Below, piece after piece: positions 1 through 14,100 of a stretch of DNA of 64,000 nt; position 1 is the first letter of the stretch, and each line of letters starts with the position of its first letter. This DNA comes from Sipunculus nudus (lineage: Eukaryota; Annelida; Sipuncula; Golfingiida; Sipunculidae). The DNA is taken from NCBI GenBank assembly GCA_026874595.1, contig CM049308.1, positions 14,591,501 through 14,655,500 of the forward strand, in the 5' to 3' direction. The notes beneath the pieces were generated by a model. It did no database searches, was not told the origin of the DNA, and saw only the letters and a list, made by a program, of their open reading frames with translations. The position numbers and the translations under genes were made by a program.

Positions 1-905
1 TCAGTCTGTATTCTAATGCTTCATGGGAAGGTTATGGATTTAGTGCTTAAATTAGTCTGTGTATCAGATGCTTCATGGGAAGGTTATGGATTTAATGCCT
101 CAAGTCAGTCTGTATATCCGATGCTTCATAGGAAGGTTATGGATTTAGTGCCTTAAGTCAGTCTGTATATCATATGCTTCATGGGAAGGTTATGAATTTA
201 AGTGCCTTAAGTCAGTCTGTATATATCAGATGATTCATGGGAAGGTTATGGATTATGTGCCTAAAGTCAATCTGTATATCAGATGCTACGTGGGAAGGTT
301 ATGAATTTAGTGCCTTAAGTCAGTCTGTATATATCAGATGATTCATGGGAAGGTTATGGATTTGTTGCATTTAGTCAGTCTGTAAATTAGATGCTTCATT
401 GGAAGATTATGGATTTAGTGTCTTTCGTCAGTCTGTATTTCCAATGCTTCATGGGAAGGTTATGGATTTAGTGCTTAAGTTAGTCTGTGTATCAAATGCT
501 TCATGGGAAGGTTATGGATTTAGTGCCTCAAGTCAGTTTGTATATTAGATGTTTCATGGGAAGGTTATGGATTAAATGCCTTGAGTCAGTCTGTAAATCA
601 TATGCTTCATGGGAAGGTTATGGATTTTGTGCCTTAAGTCAGTCTGTACATCAGATGCTACGTGGGAAGGTTATGAATTTAGTGCCTTAAGTCAGTCTGT
701 ATATATCAGATGCTTCATGGGAAGGTTATGGATTTAGTGCCTTAAGTCAGTCTGTATATCATATGCTTCATGGGAAGGTTATGGATTATGTGCCTTAAGT
801 CAGTCTGTACATCAGATGCTACGTGGGAAGGTTATGAATTTAGTGCCTTAAGTCAGTCTGTATATATCAGATGCTTCATTGGAAGGTTATGGATTTAGTG
901 CTTTG
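1..905. repeat. ~53 bp minisatellite, about 17 copies, runs off the left edge
   Basis: The core GGAAGGTTATGGATTTAGTG followed by CAGTCTGTATATCAGATGCT recurs every 52-56 bases from the first base to about 905. The landmark GGAAGGTTATG occurs near 25, 77, 131, 183, 238, 293, 346, 455, 507, 558, 612, 663, 717, 770, 824 and 877, with a variant near 402. Copies differ by substitutions and 1-3 base indels. Within the array a multi-unit block seems repeated: copies carrying CTACGTGGG recur near 290, 660 and 820, which points to higher-order duplication. Short open frames inside are by-products of the repetition and I do not call them genes. The array starts before the window. Confidence 0.93.
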
Positions 906-2700
906 GTCATTCTGTATATATTCTCAGTTAAAATAATGGTGGTTTAATGATGATGCATGGTACAAATTTAACCTCCTGACATTAGCTCAGAATTCTCGAA
1001 TAGGAACATCCATTATTGATAGTTTTCAGTTCTTTTTTTATAAGGCTACAGGAACCCTTGTGATGATATAACATTTTCCCACTCCCTTTGGTTCTGTATA
1101 ACAGGTAGGTCTGTCATTGGTGATATTAGCATATGCTGACATCCTGTTCAATTTAGATGAGAGAAATCTGTTTTCTAACATGGTATTCTACAAATATTTT
1201 GCCCTTTTTAGCTCCATTTTATATTCAGATTTAAAAGTAATTGCCACACTGTATTTTAGAAACTAGCCCCAGGAGTTTGTTTTATATCCCCCGCCCTCAC
1301 ATACACACTTTAGACCTGTTGCTCTGCATGCGTATATCTAGGTCTAACACATAGCTCCTAACATCTTCTTCATACTGGATCTCCGGTTACTTTGTTTCTT
1401 CTTGCAGTAACATATGTATAGACTAGAATGCTTGGTAAAAGAAGAGGGTATACTTTATATACCTTTTTCTTCAGGCTGTTCTTAGGGACCTTGACTAGTT
1501 CCTTGACTGTGTAACAGTTAATTAATATGCCTACCACTGCTTCGGCTTATTAACAATCAGAACATCTTAACTAATTGATACTTAACTTACGAGCCTCTTA
1601 GAGCATAATCGCAAAACACACTTGGGGGCCATCAAACCTTTCAAAATCTAAATGTTTTTTTTTCCTAAATCATTTGAACACATAATTTATTTCAGTTAGG
1701 ACATTGGGATCAGTAGTTTTCAGTTCAGTATATAAATATGTGTTTGATTTTATGAAATGTAATTTTGTCGAATATATCTGTACATAATGGATTCCTTGTG
1801 ATGAAAGAGTATAAAAGGGTCAAACAGACTATACTAGGCCATCTATATCTACTTTACTGTAAAAGTCATTTTCCAAGTATTTATTATATTTAATCCTGAA
1901 ACATGAATGTGTAGAAGATGAAGCTGTAATTAAATCAATATGTGAGTATGAATAATCCAAATACATACATGATGGGTAACACTCACCTGTACCATTATTG
2001 TGTGCTTGTGTATAGGTGTTTTAAGGTAACAATAAATATAGAAAGATTGAATTCTAATCATGTTGCATCTCACTTAAACTGTTTTATCCAATTCTAGTTT
2101 TTAAAAAATCATAGTTGATCACAACTGGTACATGTTCATTGGAGAATTAAGTTTATTGTTACCATGGCAACAAAAGAGTATGAAAAGAGTGATGACAGTG
2201 CAATGTCATTGTTAAGTTAAACCCTGTCATACATATATTTCAATGATTAAAGATGCAAATGAGGCTGTATAGTTCATAAACCCTGCAGGGAGAATGATAC
2301 CAGTGTTTTAATACTTCACTACCAAGGATGTTAGTAAATACACAAATGGTTCACAATGCTCTGGTGAACTTTTTCCACTTATTTATTATGTAGGAAAAAG
2401 AGTGAAATTAAACCATGTAACATTACTGAAAATCACTTATGGCAGACAGATGTACAAATAGGACTTCATATTTTAGTCTTGAGAATTCAGGTACTGACAA
2501 TAAACCAAGAGTATCTTAGGAGGACTATTTTCGTCAAGCAATGGCTGAACATTATGAAACAGTATGAATTTGTATATACATGTCTCTATATTAACCTTAT
2601 TAAGCATGGGCATTGCAAAAATATTGACAAGAAAAAATTCAGATTACTTTTATTATCATTTAGATTAATTAGATAACTAGAAATAGATCTGAATTCTAAT
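906..2700. other. non-coding, nothing recognised
   Basis: AT-rich unique-looking DNA without a supported exon. It has stops in all frames at high density and no splice-framed conserved peptide that I recognise. It could be intron or intergenic DNA. Confidence 0.6.
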
Positions 2701-2720
2701 GAATGCAAGCTTCTGCCAAT

Positions 2721-2732
2721 TGGGGGGGGGGG
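2721..2732. repeat. poly-G tract
   Basis: A run of about ten G followed directly by TCCC, in otherwise AT-rich DNA. It sits shortly before the dispersed repeat copy that begins near 2,785. Confidence 0.8.
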
Positions 2733-2784
2733 GTCCCTATTGTTGGATGCTCCCTAACCTATGTTTGCATTCACTTATTCAGCA

Positions 2785-3385
2785 TACCGGTATTATTCAG
2801 CTGACTATATGTCACCTGAGCTATAGCTATGGGCTTTGTATGTCTTCCGTTCAGCCATCTGTCTGGATGTTGGTTTACAAGGCACTTTTGAATCTGTTGG
2901 AATTCTACATACAGTTAGATGTCCCAAAGATTTCCTACCAAACCAAAACTGGTCACTATACTTTGTCCCTTTAGAACTTAAGGAAAAACCTCAATTTTCC
3001 ATTAAAATCCTATTGTTACACTTCAAGACTGCCTAATATGAAAACCCCTGGTGTTGTTTTGTTCATATTTTAAATTACTATTTCTCTATATGTTTCCTAA
3101 GATCTACCAAGATTTCAGGTCTATAGCTCTACATTTGTAGGAGTTATGGGTCCAAACATATTGTATATATTATAAAAATATCAGAAAAGATATTTACCCT
3201 TCTAACATGGTAACAGTTGAACCTGGATAGCCTGTTTCAGGCATTTACCTTTATTTAATGAACTTTTCAATGTATGCCAGAAATTAGATCCAAATTTTGT
3301 AATGTATTTAAGTTATTAGCATAAATATATAAAATCAATACCTTAAATTTTGCCCAACTTTGACCATGGCACATTTTTTCTTTCC
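2785..3385 (+). repeat. dispersed repeat, family A copy 1 (hairpin head)
   Basis: The copy begins with an imperfect hairpin around AGCTGAC-TATAT-GTCACCTGAGCT (2797-2823). It then shares long stretches with 29,157-29,745 and 29,940-30,845: the block around TACCAAACC...AACTGG, the block ending ACTTCAAGACTGCCTAAT (near 3020), TTATGGGTCCAAACAT (near 3145), and the terminal TTTTGCCCAACTTTGACCATGGCAC (near 3345). Order and orientation match in all three copies, so this is one family. No coding capacity is visible. Confidence 0.8.
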
Positions 3386-5460
3386 ATTTCATTCCTTATT
3401 CTATATTTTACAGGGTTTCATATATTCCAAGTGTGTATTTTAAACACATATTACTTTAATGTAGTTGAATTACTGAAATTTTTACAAATATTTACTTATG
3501 AGGCTCCTGCATTTTTTTATGTAGTCCATAAAAGTACATATGCAGTATTTGTCTTGCATTCACAAATTAGTATTTGATTATCACCATGTAGCAGGGACAT
3601 TTCCTCTTCCCTTTTCAAATGGTAATATATAGAAAAATAGAAATAAATACATTTTGCATTTACTAAAATTTCAGCTGAGCGCCCATGACCCATGGGTCCC
3701 TTGTTTAATATTCCTTGATGAGGCTCCTGAATCTGGATCATGTGCCGGATCCACACCAAAATCTAATTGATTCTTCATGGGGCCATTCATGAAATTTAAT
3801 GAAAGTTTCATGAGCCTATGTTCAAGTTTGCATGAGTTATGTCAGTTGTGAACAACACACATAAACGCAAACATACAAACCAGGATGAATGTATACCCTC
3901 CTGGCAGTGGAAAAAATTTAGAACAACCATTAACCTGAAATTGCAGGTAACAGACCGAAAGGTTATTGTTTTATACACAGGTGGATATGAGTCATAAACA
4001 AGTGCAGATAATGGCTGGTGGTTTAGCCAACACAAGGTCTGTAGCTACCTCTTGGCCCAGGTGACACAGTTACTGATAAGGCTGCACCAAAACTTCTTAT
4101 CTCCCTCTCCTTATTACCCTGTTTTGTCATGTCATTATCTTTGACCAGTGTATTCCATGTGATGGTTTGCTTTATCGTAAACAGGTGAACACATTTTATG
4201 AAGCTTTAAATCAAAGGATGACCAGTGTTTGTTGAATTATGATCAATGATTCCAAGCACTTCTGATGTCAAAGCAAAAGTGTATTTAATTAAAAAGTGAT
4301 ATACAACCATCAGCAATTAACAGAGGAATTAACCAAATGTTAGAATATCACTGTAGTAATTTATTCATTACAAAACATATTCACAAATGTCTTTATGGAA
4401 ATAAAGTTGCAGTTACAGTGCCTACTCACAATTACAGACACAAATAGGGCCAAGGTTTTGTCCATTATATAGAGATGCCTTTTGTGCCTGTAGAAGAAGG
4501 AGGATTGTAATACAGCACGAGGACCCAGAGGTTCCAATGAGAAGAGGTGTACCACATTTTATAAACTTTTTGTAAGATATGATTTGCTGTTGCATGGTCA
4601 GAGATCTATCTTTTTGCCAGGAGATATTACTGTCTGTTTTACCAGGATGAAGATATCTGCATTAAAACAATGCTATATCATTGTAATGACTTCTTGACTT
4701 CAGATATTGTATGTACAGAGCTAGAAATATTTTATATATATATAAATGTTAGATATTATAGTAACTTGCTGGGGAAAGTTATAAAGTAAATCCTGCTGCA
4801 GGGATTTGCTCCGAAAATGTGATAACATAAAACTTTGTCATGGACGTGTCTGCCATTTACGATCCATTTTCCTCATCTGTTTTCACTAGTTGCCATGATT
4901 CTGTAGTTTCTTTGTACGCTGTTCTGAAGCAAGTTATTTATGTCCAGATTATCATAAGGCAGCCTTGAAATGTCTCCCATGAGCTTGGTTTATGAGCATT
5001 GATAATTCTAAAGGTTTCCCCTATTTGCCTTGGTCAGCCATTTTTTACATCATATCAGCATTCATTCTGCAAGCAGTCCAGCCCCCATTTGATAATCTTC
5101 AGGCAGAAAATGTTAATAGTATAAAATGTGTCTGTAGTTTGATGATCAATCAAGGAAACTAATTTTGGGGACTTAATTGAGCCAAATCATTCATCAGTTT
5201 ACATGCAAATATGGAGGTTAGAAATTAATAATAAATTATGTGTATTTATAATTTAAAAGAAATGCTAAATTCAACACATGGGTGGAGCTAGAAGACATTC
5301 AGTCAGTCCATAACTCTGCCAGAGCAAAACAATTATATTGGATGAGCTACTTTTTCAGATATGCACCCTAATTTCATGAGTTCAATTTAATAGCCCCCAT
5401 GTCTGTATCTCATTACCCCTTGACATATTTGTTTCAATCTTGCCTTATATATGACCCACC
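3386..5460. other. non-coding, with a repeat-end motif near 3,680
   Basis: No supported exon. The stretch near 3,675-3,705 (CAGCTGAGCGCCCATGACCC followed by ATGGGTCC) resembles repeat ends near 6,010-6,040 and 32,155-32,190. It is probably the 3' boundary of a dispersed repeat. The rest appears unique and AT-rich. Confidence 0.5.
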
Positions 5461-6270
5461 AATAATGTAGGAACCTTTTTTGGGGGGTTATAAGGTCAAA
5501 GGTCAGGTCACAAGACCCACTTTTTTTTAAAAATTGAGGATGTATTTTAAGCCAAACTTTTCATCCCAAACCTTCCAGATATTGCTCATCTGCCAATAGT
5601 GGGAGAAACTTGTGGATTTTGGGATCACAAGGTCAAAGGTCAAGGACACAGGGGCCATCTATCAACATATTAGTTTAAAAATGATAACACCAGTTTGGAT
5701 TGAAATATTGGTTTCAAAGTTGACTTATATTTGGCCCACCACTAAATTAGGTCAAAAAAGAAAAATTGTGGATGCATTTAAGCCAAACTTTTCCTTGCAA
5801 ATCTTCCGTCTTACACATGTGGTGCACCTGCCAGTAGGATGTCCTTTTTGATTATGGGGACACTAGGTCAAAGGTCAAGGTCACAGGGCCCATCCATTCA
5901 CAAATTAGTTAATGGATGATAACTACAGTTTAGGTTTAGACAGATTGGCTTCATACTGGTCACAGGACCCATTTTGAAAAAAAGGTCATAAACATATCCT
6001 TATTGACAAAGTCAGCTGAGTATTGAGACCCATGGGTCCTTAGTTTCTGTTTCTATGTACAGTGGAACCTGTCTGAAAGATCACCTGTATTCAATGTTTT
6101 CTATGAAGTCCATGTTTTTTTAGCTTACAAGGATAAGGTTATGTTTTAAACAGCAGATTGGCAAGGTCACAATGCACCATACACCAAGTCAGGAATATAA
6201 CAACTCTGTCCACCTTTTTTTCTTATGCTGTACCTCAGTCGATCGGGTCAAAGGTCATTCTGTATTTAGA
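5461..6270 (+). repeat. diverged tandem repeat carrying AGGTCAAAGGTCA sites
   Basis: About two and a half diverged units are recognisable by GTCAAAGGTCAAGG...CACAGGGCCCATC, TTAAGCCAAACTTTTC and GGCCCACCA blocks. The last two units are spaced about 236 bases. The 13-mer AGGTCAAAGGTCA is exact at 5493-5505, 5630-5642 and 5865-5877. GGGTCAAAGGTCA is at 6245-6257, outside the clear unit structure. The end motif GACCCATGGGTCC lies near 6,024. The sites are seen directly; any regulatory role is inference. Confidence 0.7.
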
Positions 6271-9200
6271 CTGGCTCCCTGCTCAAATATTGATTAATGT
6301 ACACGAAAGGGCCACACCAAGGGAGGTCTGACCTGTCATGGTGAAAAACAATGATGAATCTTCAAGTTTGGTGGTGTCATTTCCGAAGTGGTCAATTAAT
6401 CTTGTAGCCAGTGAAGAATAGCATGATTGAAAACAAGCCATGTTGCCTGTTGTTCTGGGAACAGGGCTGTCGACCCCTGTTGTAAACAGTGTAGCTCACT
6501 TGATGTTTGCCGGGATAGATCAATATTGGTTCTATTTATAAATTTGATTGTGCTGAAATTATACCATCCATCAGTAAGTTGTATAAGTGCAGGAAAATAG
6601 TAAACACATTTCTTATAATCATAAATGATCTGTAATTTGTTATAGCTCTTGCAAGTTGTGCCAAGAATCTTTTGCTGGGTACTATAATGTCATTGTAAGA
6701 AATGCTATAAAGAGATGAAAGAACAAAGGCCCTAGTTGTATTTCCAGACAACAAGTTTACCAACCAAAGGTTTAAGACCCATAATGCCACAATGAGATGC
6801 ACAGAGCTGCCAAAATAACTTTGTTATGCCAGCGTATAATGGCTGATTCTTATCCTCCAGTGTGCTGATGTTATTGCATTACTACTTCTGTCTGTGGCCT
6901 CATCAGCAAAATGTTGCAAAACCATGAATTGGTACCATTTGTACTTAACTGTTTTTTTCTCAACCATCATCTTATATCTGTTTGGTCTTGCAAATGTGAA
7001 GCCCTCTAGAACTGTATCTGTATCTGTTTTGTTAAGATGAGTGTTGATTGAGCAATAAAATAGTTAGTATCATCTGGTTTTCAGTCATGTACTCACTTGT
7101 AGAGGAGTAATATAGATATATCAACATTTATCTGTCTGCCTCAAAATCTCCTATCTTTGTTTATATGAAAAAACAATCCTTCTTCTCAAGGTCATAGGAG
7201 ATATTCAAGTCTTTAATTATCAGCAATTTATTTTGGAACAAAATCTGTTTAGTTTTAAAGCTAGTTGTATATCATTAAGTTGTACATTTTAACTGTATCT
7301 TCTATCATTGAGGATTAGTTGAAAATATTAAAATTTGAAATATTAATATTCACAATGTCATACAAGAAATTAAGGTAGATATTTTTACACAAATATGCAT
7401 GAAAAAAGTCACACAGGTGCCAAACACCTGGTTTTGTTATTTGTTATTCAGTGTCAAAATTAGGTGTTTAAAATTTATCCACATTGTAATTTAAGCTGTT
7501 TTAACCTCTATAACACTTCTGGCTTCAGAAGGATAAAATGCCCTGTCCTTTACTCAAAACTGCAACTAAGCCTCCCACTCCCCCCCCCCCCCCCCCCCCC
7601 ATTCCCAACTGATTTCATCCTGCGTGTGCCCTTGGTATTATTTTTTGGATAACCCCTCCTGGTCTGGGGACAATCCTGCTCAAGGTTACTACAGACCCAG
7701 AATTACCCCTAACTTTGTGGTTGACCATCTTGGTTAGCAATAACCCAGCACTATTCACAAACAAGTAAGCTTCAAAACAGTAATTTCTACAGTAGGCAAA
7801 GGACGTAAAGTAAAAAAAGAACAAACAATAAAATCAGTCAGTGGTTAGGAAAATGCCGGGCTGGTTCACCTGGGTCCGTTGTTGGTATGTGAGCCACATG
7901 CAGTGGCCTGGCTCAGTGTTATTTCAAGCTAGGGTAGTCACAGGACAGAAAATCTGTGGAGATTGGCCATTGGTTGCCATCTGAAAAGAGGTTAAATGCT
8001 GGAGTGACATGAATAACAATTGAACATATGGAGGCATCCTCTGTGTCTGGTCTGCGGTATGTAACTAGATTTAATATATAAATGTAGCAAGTCAATTATC
8101 ACCATTTTAGTGTTGGTATCAGTGTCTTACATTGATGATCAAGTATTATTAAATCAACTCAAGGCATCTACACAGATGTTTATTTTATGTAGGCAATTTG
8201 TATATGTATAGATTTTAAATGTTATATCATAAAATGTGATGGTGCATACAGTATGAATAAATAAGCGTTAATATTAGTGTAAGTGTTGAAGCATGCATGT
8301 GTAAGACAAGAGTACAGTGAAAGTGCCCCTGGTGTAGCACTCAATGTGCAGGTATTAAATGGTCATTACTGTACAGTTGAGGTAACCCTACCTCACTAAC
8401 AAAAAACTCAAAGAGCTCTGACAGTAACTAATTATCATGAACATGACCCACCTCAGTATCAATACACACAGTGTAACATTATCACTATGAATTTTGGAAG
8501 AATAGATTGGTATCTTCTTCTTTTTTTCCTTTAATGGTAAGATTAATTTTACATTTCTCACATACAAATCTTTTTCATTAATAATTAGCTTGGTTAGAGT
8601 AATTTGTGCTCTGCTGAGCACTTTCAAGTTTAGTTAATTAAACATTTTTCTACTTTGAAGCAGCTTTCAGAAGTGTTAAATTGATTGGAGTGGAGTGTGA
8701 ATGTGGATGGACCTGTGGTATGTGCAACAGGTATATGATTTGATGACATTTGGTATGAAAAATTTTAACAGTGGCACAGAAATTCACAGGGTATCAGAGG
8801 AAAGGAATTTTCCCCCCAAAATTAATGGAATTACATCAAGAAATCACAGGTATTACAGACTTTAATGTATTTAAAAAAAAATTCACACTTTGTGGTATAT
8901 TACATTAATCATAGGATATTGCACCAAGTGAGAATTATTGGCAAACAATCATATTGCCATTTTTCAGTTTAAAGAACATTTGTCATTTGAATGCAAGACT
9001 AAATGGCTTCAGAGGAGTCATCTCAGTGCTTTTATGTGGTTGGATTTCATGCAGTTATTTAGAATATCATGCTGTAAACCAGAATATGTATTTTTGAAAA
9101 ATCGTAGAGAGCTACTGGATAGTTTCTTTATCTGTACCAGCAAAAGAGTTTAATCTGTTCTTTTGTAGAAACAGGTTTAGATGTTTTTGAATATCCCTAC

Positions 9201-11030
9201 AGAAAAGAACATAGATGAAAACATAACCTCCTTGGCAGATTTAAAATCACACTGTTTGTGTATCCAACATTTGGTTAAAGCATTAGGCCTGTTAAAGTGA
9301 AGTCCTGGGAGTGTTTATTGCATTTATTTCTAACACACATCATATTTGGCCCTGGCACAAAATGATTGATGTATCAGTCACACATGTAAGACCAAAGATC
9401 TGTGGTATCTGTATATGAGTCAGAACCCTGGTAAAACGTGTCAGGTGAGAATCTGGGACTTGTTTCTTTAGCAGATCTTGACCCACAGACAGGAGCAGTG
9501 AATTACAGTTCTGCTGCTACAGAAAAATATTTATGATAAAGAATTAAGAGTAAAGAGCAAGGTTCATTTACTATCTCTAAGTTGCTCGTAATTTACAGGA
9601 TTTATTAGTATAAGTTGTAAACCACTGAAGATCTTTATTTATTTAAGGAGGTATCTGGTTTTGTCCATGTCGATCTGCTCATTAATTAAGTAGTTTTATA
9701 GTTCATCTTTCATTCATTTATCAAAACATATCTTTAAATAACAAAATATTTTTACATATTTTTTATAAAACATGATGGAATGATTGGTCTGCAGATGATT
9801 GATGTCATAAATATATAATATTTGTTTGATGTATATTAATAATCAGTTTTTCCTGTGGATTCCCTGATGTAATAATATCACTTCACAGTCAGTTTGTGCA
9901 ATCAGTGTGCTTCAGGCGGTTACATGACTTATCCAGTGGCAGCTGGTTAAACATAATAAGAATCCCATTTTTTCATATTGGCATAAATTTATTTTTATTT
10001 TTAAATATTTTAAATTTGAATTATTGATATTAAGCGTAATATTCAGCTGATGAAAATTTAATTTCCTTTTTTTTTAGTATTTAGAAATATAAGCATTTTA
10101 ACAGAAATACTTCTTTTGCCTTGTTGAAATACCTTACAAAATATTTTATTCAATGCTTCTGTTTAAACTAAGATTATCATTAAAGGTTTTAGCTTAAATT
10201 ACAGGACAAAATAAATGGATTTGTTACAAGACAAATTAAGTTTTAAAAGCCTACAGGTTCATGTTTTTATTCCTTGTGTATAGAACACTTGATTAAATAC
10301 CAAATTTGTAAAGAGCAGACATGTTTCTGAGAAAATAAGATGGTAACATGAATTCAGTGACCATGGCGACGTATATATATTTTTGATGATTACGTTCCAC
10401 AGAGAATTTAAAATGCCAAGGTTCACAAAAAATAAAATGTTTTCTGACTAACCTGATCTTGTTAACAGAAAGTTGTGATGTCACAAGGAAAATGGAGCGT
10501 GGGTTGGTGTCCTTATTGATTCTTGCAACACGATATTCACAGCAAGGGCAGCAAGATCTCTGTTTGGCCCACATCCACATTTTAAAAGAAAACATGTCTT
10601 TGTTATTTCCCAATGAAGGCCATCATGTCCTGTTTTATATTCTAAGATGGAAGCAGGTTCCTTTGTAAGTACTACTTTATTGTGTTTCCAGTCTTCAGGT
10701 GAATGGAGCCAGCTTTTCTCTTTCATACTTTGAGTGTTTTATATGTGTGTGAAACATTTCAAATATATATATTCATATATCTTGGTTGGCTGTGGGAGGT
10801 TATTGTTGATTATTGACCAGGCTTTGTTGATCAGTTATGAATGAAATTACTGGTACTGGGCTGATATAAAGAAAAATGATATCAGTTATCATAAGGAAAA
10901 TATTGATAAAATATGGGTATTTTATGAAAAATTTTGTTCAAGCTTTATTGATATAGCAACATTTGAAAATAGAAGAATATTCCATTGTCTTGAAGAAGCC
11001 AACAAGAAGGCTACATGTTTCTGGAGCACC
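6271..11030. other. non-coding, with a poly-C tract at 7,577-7,600
   Basis: No exon is supported. The only striking element is a run of more than twenty C near 7,577-7,600. Open frames on either strand here are under 110 codons, have no recognisable domains, and fit chance. Confidence 0.55.
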
Positions 11031-11172
11031 TAAAGCCAGCTGTTCACTTACCTTTCTCTACAACAACTTAAAGCCAGCTCTTCACTTACCTTTCACTAGA
11101 ACCACTTAAAGCCAGCTCTTCACTTACCTTTCACTAGAACCACATAAAGCCAGCTTTTCACTTACCTTTTAT
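11031..11172 (+). repeat. short tandem repeat, ~41 bp unit, about 4 copies
   Basis: The phrase TAAAGCCAGCTSTTCACTTACC followed by TTTCACTAGAACCAC is repeated four times at about 41 base spacing. The two central copies are nearly identical. Copies lie near 11,033, 11,069, 11,107 and 11,146. Confidence 0.9.
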
Positions 11173-14100
11173 CTAGAATTTATATGATTTTTGGCTTACC
11201 ATGAGTACATATTTTAAAGGAAGATGAAGCTAGTTGGGTAAGGATTAACGTAAGAAGCTGTAACCAAAATGTTTGAGATCAAAGAATTAATCCCTTTGCC
11301 CAACCTCTTTAGTCCCCAGGTACTCAACTGGCTAAATAACGCAAGGGTGTGGCATGGCTGTGCATTTAGGGACACAAGAAATTTGTTGTTTACACACACA
11401 GCTGCATCTTTGGATCAGCTGCATCATGGCTCATACAAACACACTTGAAAATGACAAAATAGTGGTTGAAAATGATGATGTATTATACTGGGGCCATTTA
11501 TCTTGTTGCCATCCTGTTTTGAAAATAGTGTTCAGGTTGAACTGTCATAACTCATTCCATTTCAGATTTAGTAATAATATTTCAGATACAAGATTTCTAA
11601 ATGATATGAACTGAATAAGATTAAAAAAACCTGTGATTGGTACAGCTGATTTTTATGCAAGAGGATGATTCTTTAAAGAACACTAGCTAATGAAGGAAAG
11701 TTCTTATAACACCTGTGTGATGGCAGTATGGGATTATTTATGTATAAGCTGTTTGTAAACACAGCATTGTTGAAAAAAAACCAGAAAATATGTAACATAG
11801 GTGATTGGTTGCATATGTGCAGTAGTTGAAAGTTCACTATAGTTGCAAAACACCCTTTGGAAAATTCTGTTTTGTTTGGCTTGCAGCCAGGTGTCCTTGT
11901 TTTATGTGTTTGGATTATTTTGACAGGTCTTCTACATGAACGTTATAAACATGAGGATATAAACGAAATCATCAGTCTGTGTGTGGTCAGATAGGCTTGT
12001 TATGGCCTATTCTTATAACTGTTTCAAAGGGTTTTATCTCTAGTTAATACTCAAATATCTGAAAAAGACCTTGAAGAATCTTGATGGACCATTAGATATC
12101 TTTGATGCAGTGTTTTCTGTATAATATAGATTATCAATGATCTAAAAACCTGTTTGGTTTAATAAACCTTTTCATTAAGGTATTTATCTTTTATACAGAT
12201 CTTGTCAGTGCCATCAGTAATCATATTGATCCTCAAGCATTGATTTATATATCATTTTATTGATATTTCATACCAGCCTTTATATATGTGTGTATGTGTG
12301 TTTGAATCTTTAGTGAAATTCAAGATATACAGGCTGACCTTCAAGAAGCGGATATACACCTTCTATTATTTAATCAATATTCCAGAGAATTCATATGCTG
12401 AACAAAAAATAAAACTGAGTTAACCTTGTGTCATTAGTATTTAACATAGTCAGACTTCCCGTTCACTGTGTGATCCCCATTGCATATATCATACATGTAT
12501 CACAATATATATGTAATCAGCAACCTGGACTCTTTACTGATCACATTTCAGCAATAGTTTTTATAAGTGACACACCTTGGACTTATAAATTCCAGGTTAA
12601 TTATGGTGCAGCCCTGAGCAATAAAACTATCATCAAGGCACGCAACTCGTTATAACAATAAGTGATTTATTCATATTTAATTAACTAGGCTTGAACTCCC
12701 ACATGAAGAGAATAACAAATTTACTACCATGTGTTCAACTTTAGCTTCTCCATAGTTTGAAATGCTCTTGATATCATATCTCATAGTTTTTGTTTATGAA
12801 TATTCATTAGATGATTAGCCAGTCAGAGACCTTATGATGAATCACTGCTAATGCTCGCCTGTATAATCATGGGTATTATTTCTCAAACAGGCCAGATCAC
12901 CAAACGAATAAACAGTTAATGAATAAGGTGATATACAGAGTTCATTCGGATGTTTCCATTATACATTGGAGTTGTAAGGATGAAAGTTTGCAATCACAAA
13001 ATGTTAATCTGAATTTGAGACTTGACATAATTTACATTTATATACATCATATAAGGGACCACCCTTGTTACACCCAGGAGTATTCATCAACCATATAAAT
13101 TACACTTTATATATATCCTAATATTATGTCTGATAGCATTGTGTCATTTATATTAATAAATGAAAATCAATGAAATGTATTAAATTAACCCTTGACTGTT
13201 CAACCTTAAATTTCCATATTTCTTCCTCTTAATGATTAGCTGGGGGATGTTAATGAAGTCAGCTTGAATCACCCAAGTGAACTACATTAGCCTATTGTCA
13301 CTTGCTGACATTTATGAGCTGATTCTGGAGGCTGGGATGGGTGAAGAAAAACTCCATTAAATTTTAGATTGTTGTTATGGGCTCCCATTGGTGGAGGTAT
13401 GAGCTCTGCAGAGTGCTACTTCAGTCATATAAAGGATAGTACTAGCTATAGCAATATTTTCTGGTCAATGCTTGCATGCTTACCCTGGGCTAGGAATTAG
13501 TGATCATCCAAGTGTGGAGTTCAGATCATAAGGTGGCCATTAGGAACAAGGTTATTGATATACTTAGTTATATATACATATATAGATACATATATATATA
13601 TATGTATACATGTGTTTATATGGGGTACTTGATATATCATTCCTGGATCTGTAACCTACAAAGATTCTGGAATAGTTAAATTCAGTCAAGATAAATAAAC
13701 TGATTATCTCTAGATGATTGGAAAACCTCTATGCACTGTAGTCTGTAAGTATACTCCAGTAAGTATGATGTACAGTACCCCATATACATCTGATATACAG
13801 TGATAAAATACTGATTTACGTTTGATAAAGAGCCTAAGTGGTCTCCAGATTACTAATGTTAATACCTGCTGGTCAGTGATTTGTACCCTGTCATTCTTAT
13901 ATCCAGACATGTACTCATTTGACAATGACCTGGGTGTAGTGTGAGGACTGAAGATAAATGAGACACTTGACAATGTCCACAGTGACTCCTTAAACTAGTA
14001 TAAATGCTCATGAACTGGAGGTCAGTGATATATATTGATATCTCTCCATTATATTATACTGATTCATTAGTATTTTAATTGAAAAAAGCTACAGACTTCC

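Noticed and set aside
1-905. CRISPR-like look of the regularly spaced repeat at the left edge
   Set aside because: The whole 53 bp unit is repeated with mutations; there are no unique spacers, and the DNA is eukaryotic.
10293-10726. Overlapping frames on both strands around 10.3-10.7 kb as a possible upstream exon
   Set aside because: No splice-framed continuation and no domain; both strands are equally open.
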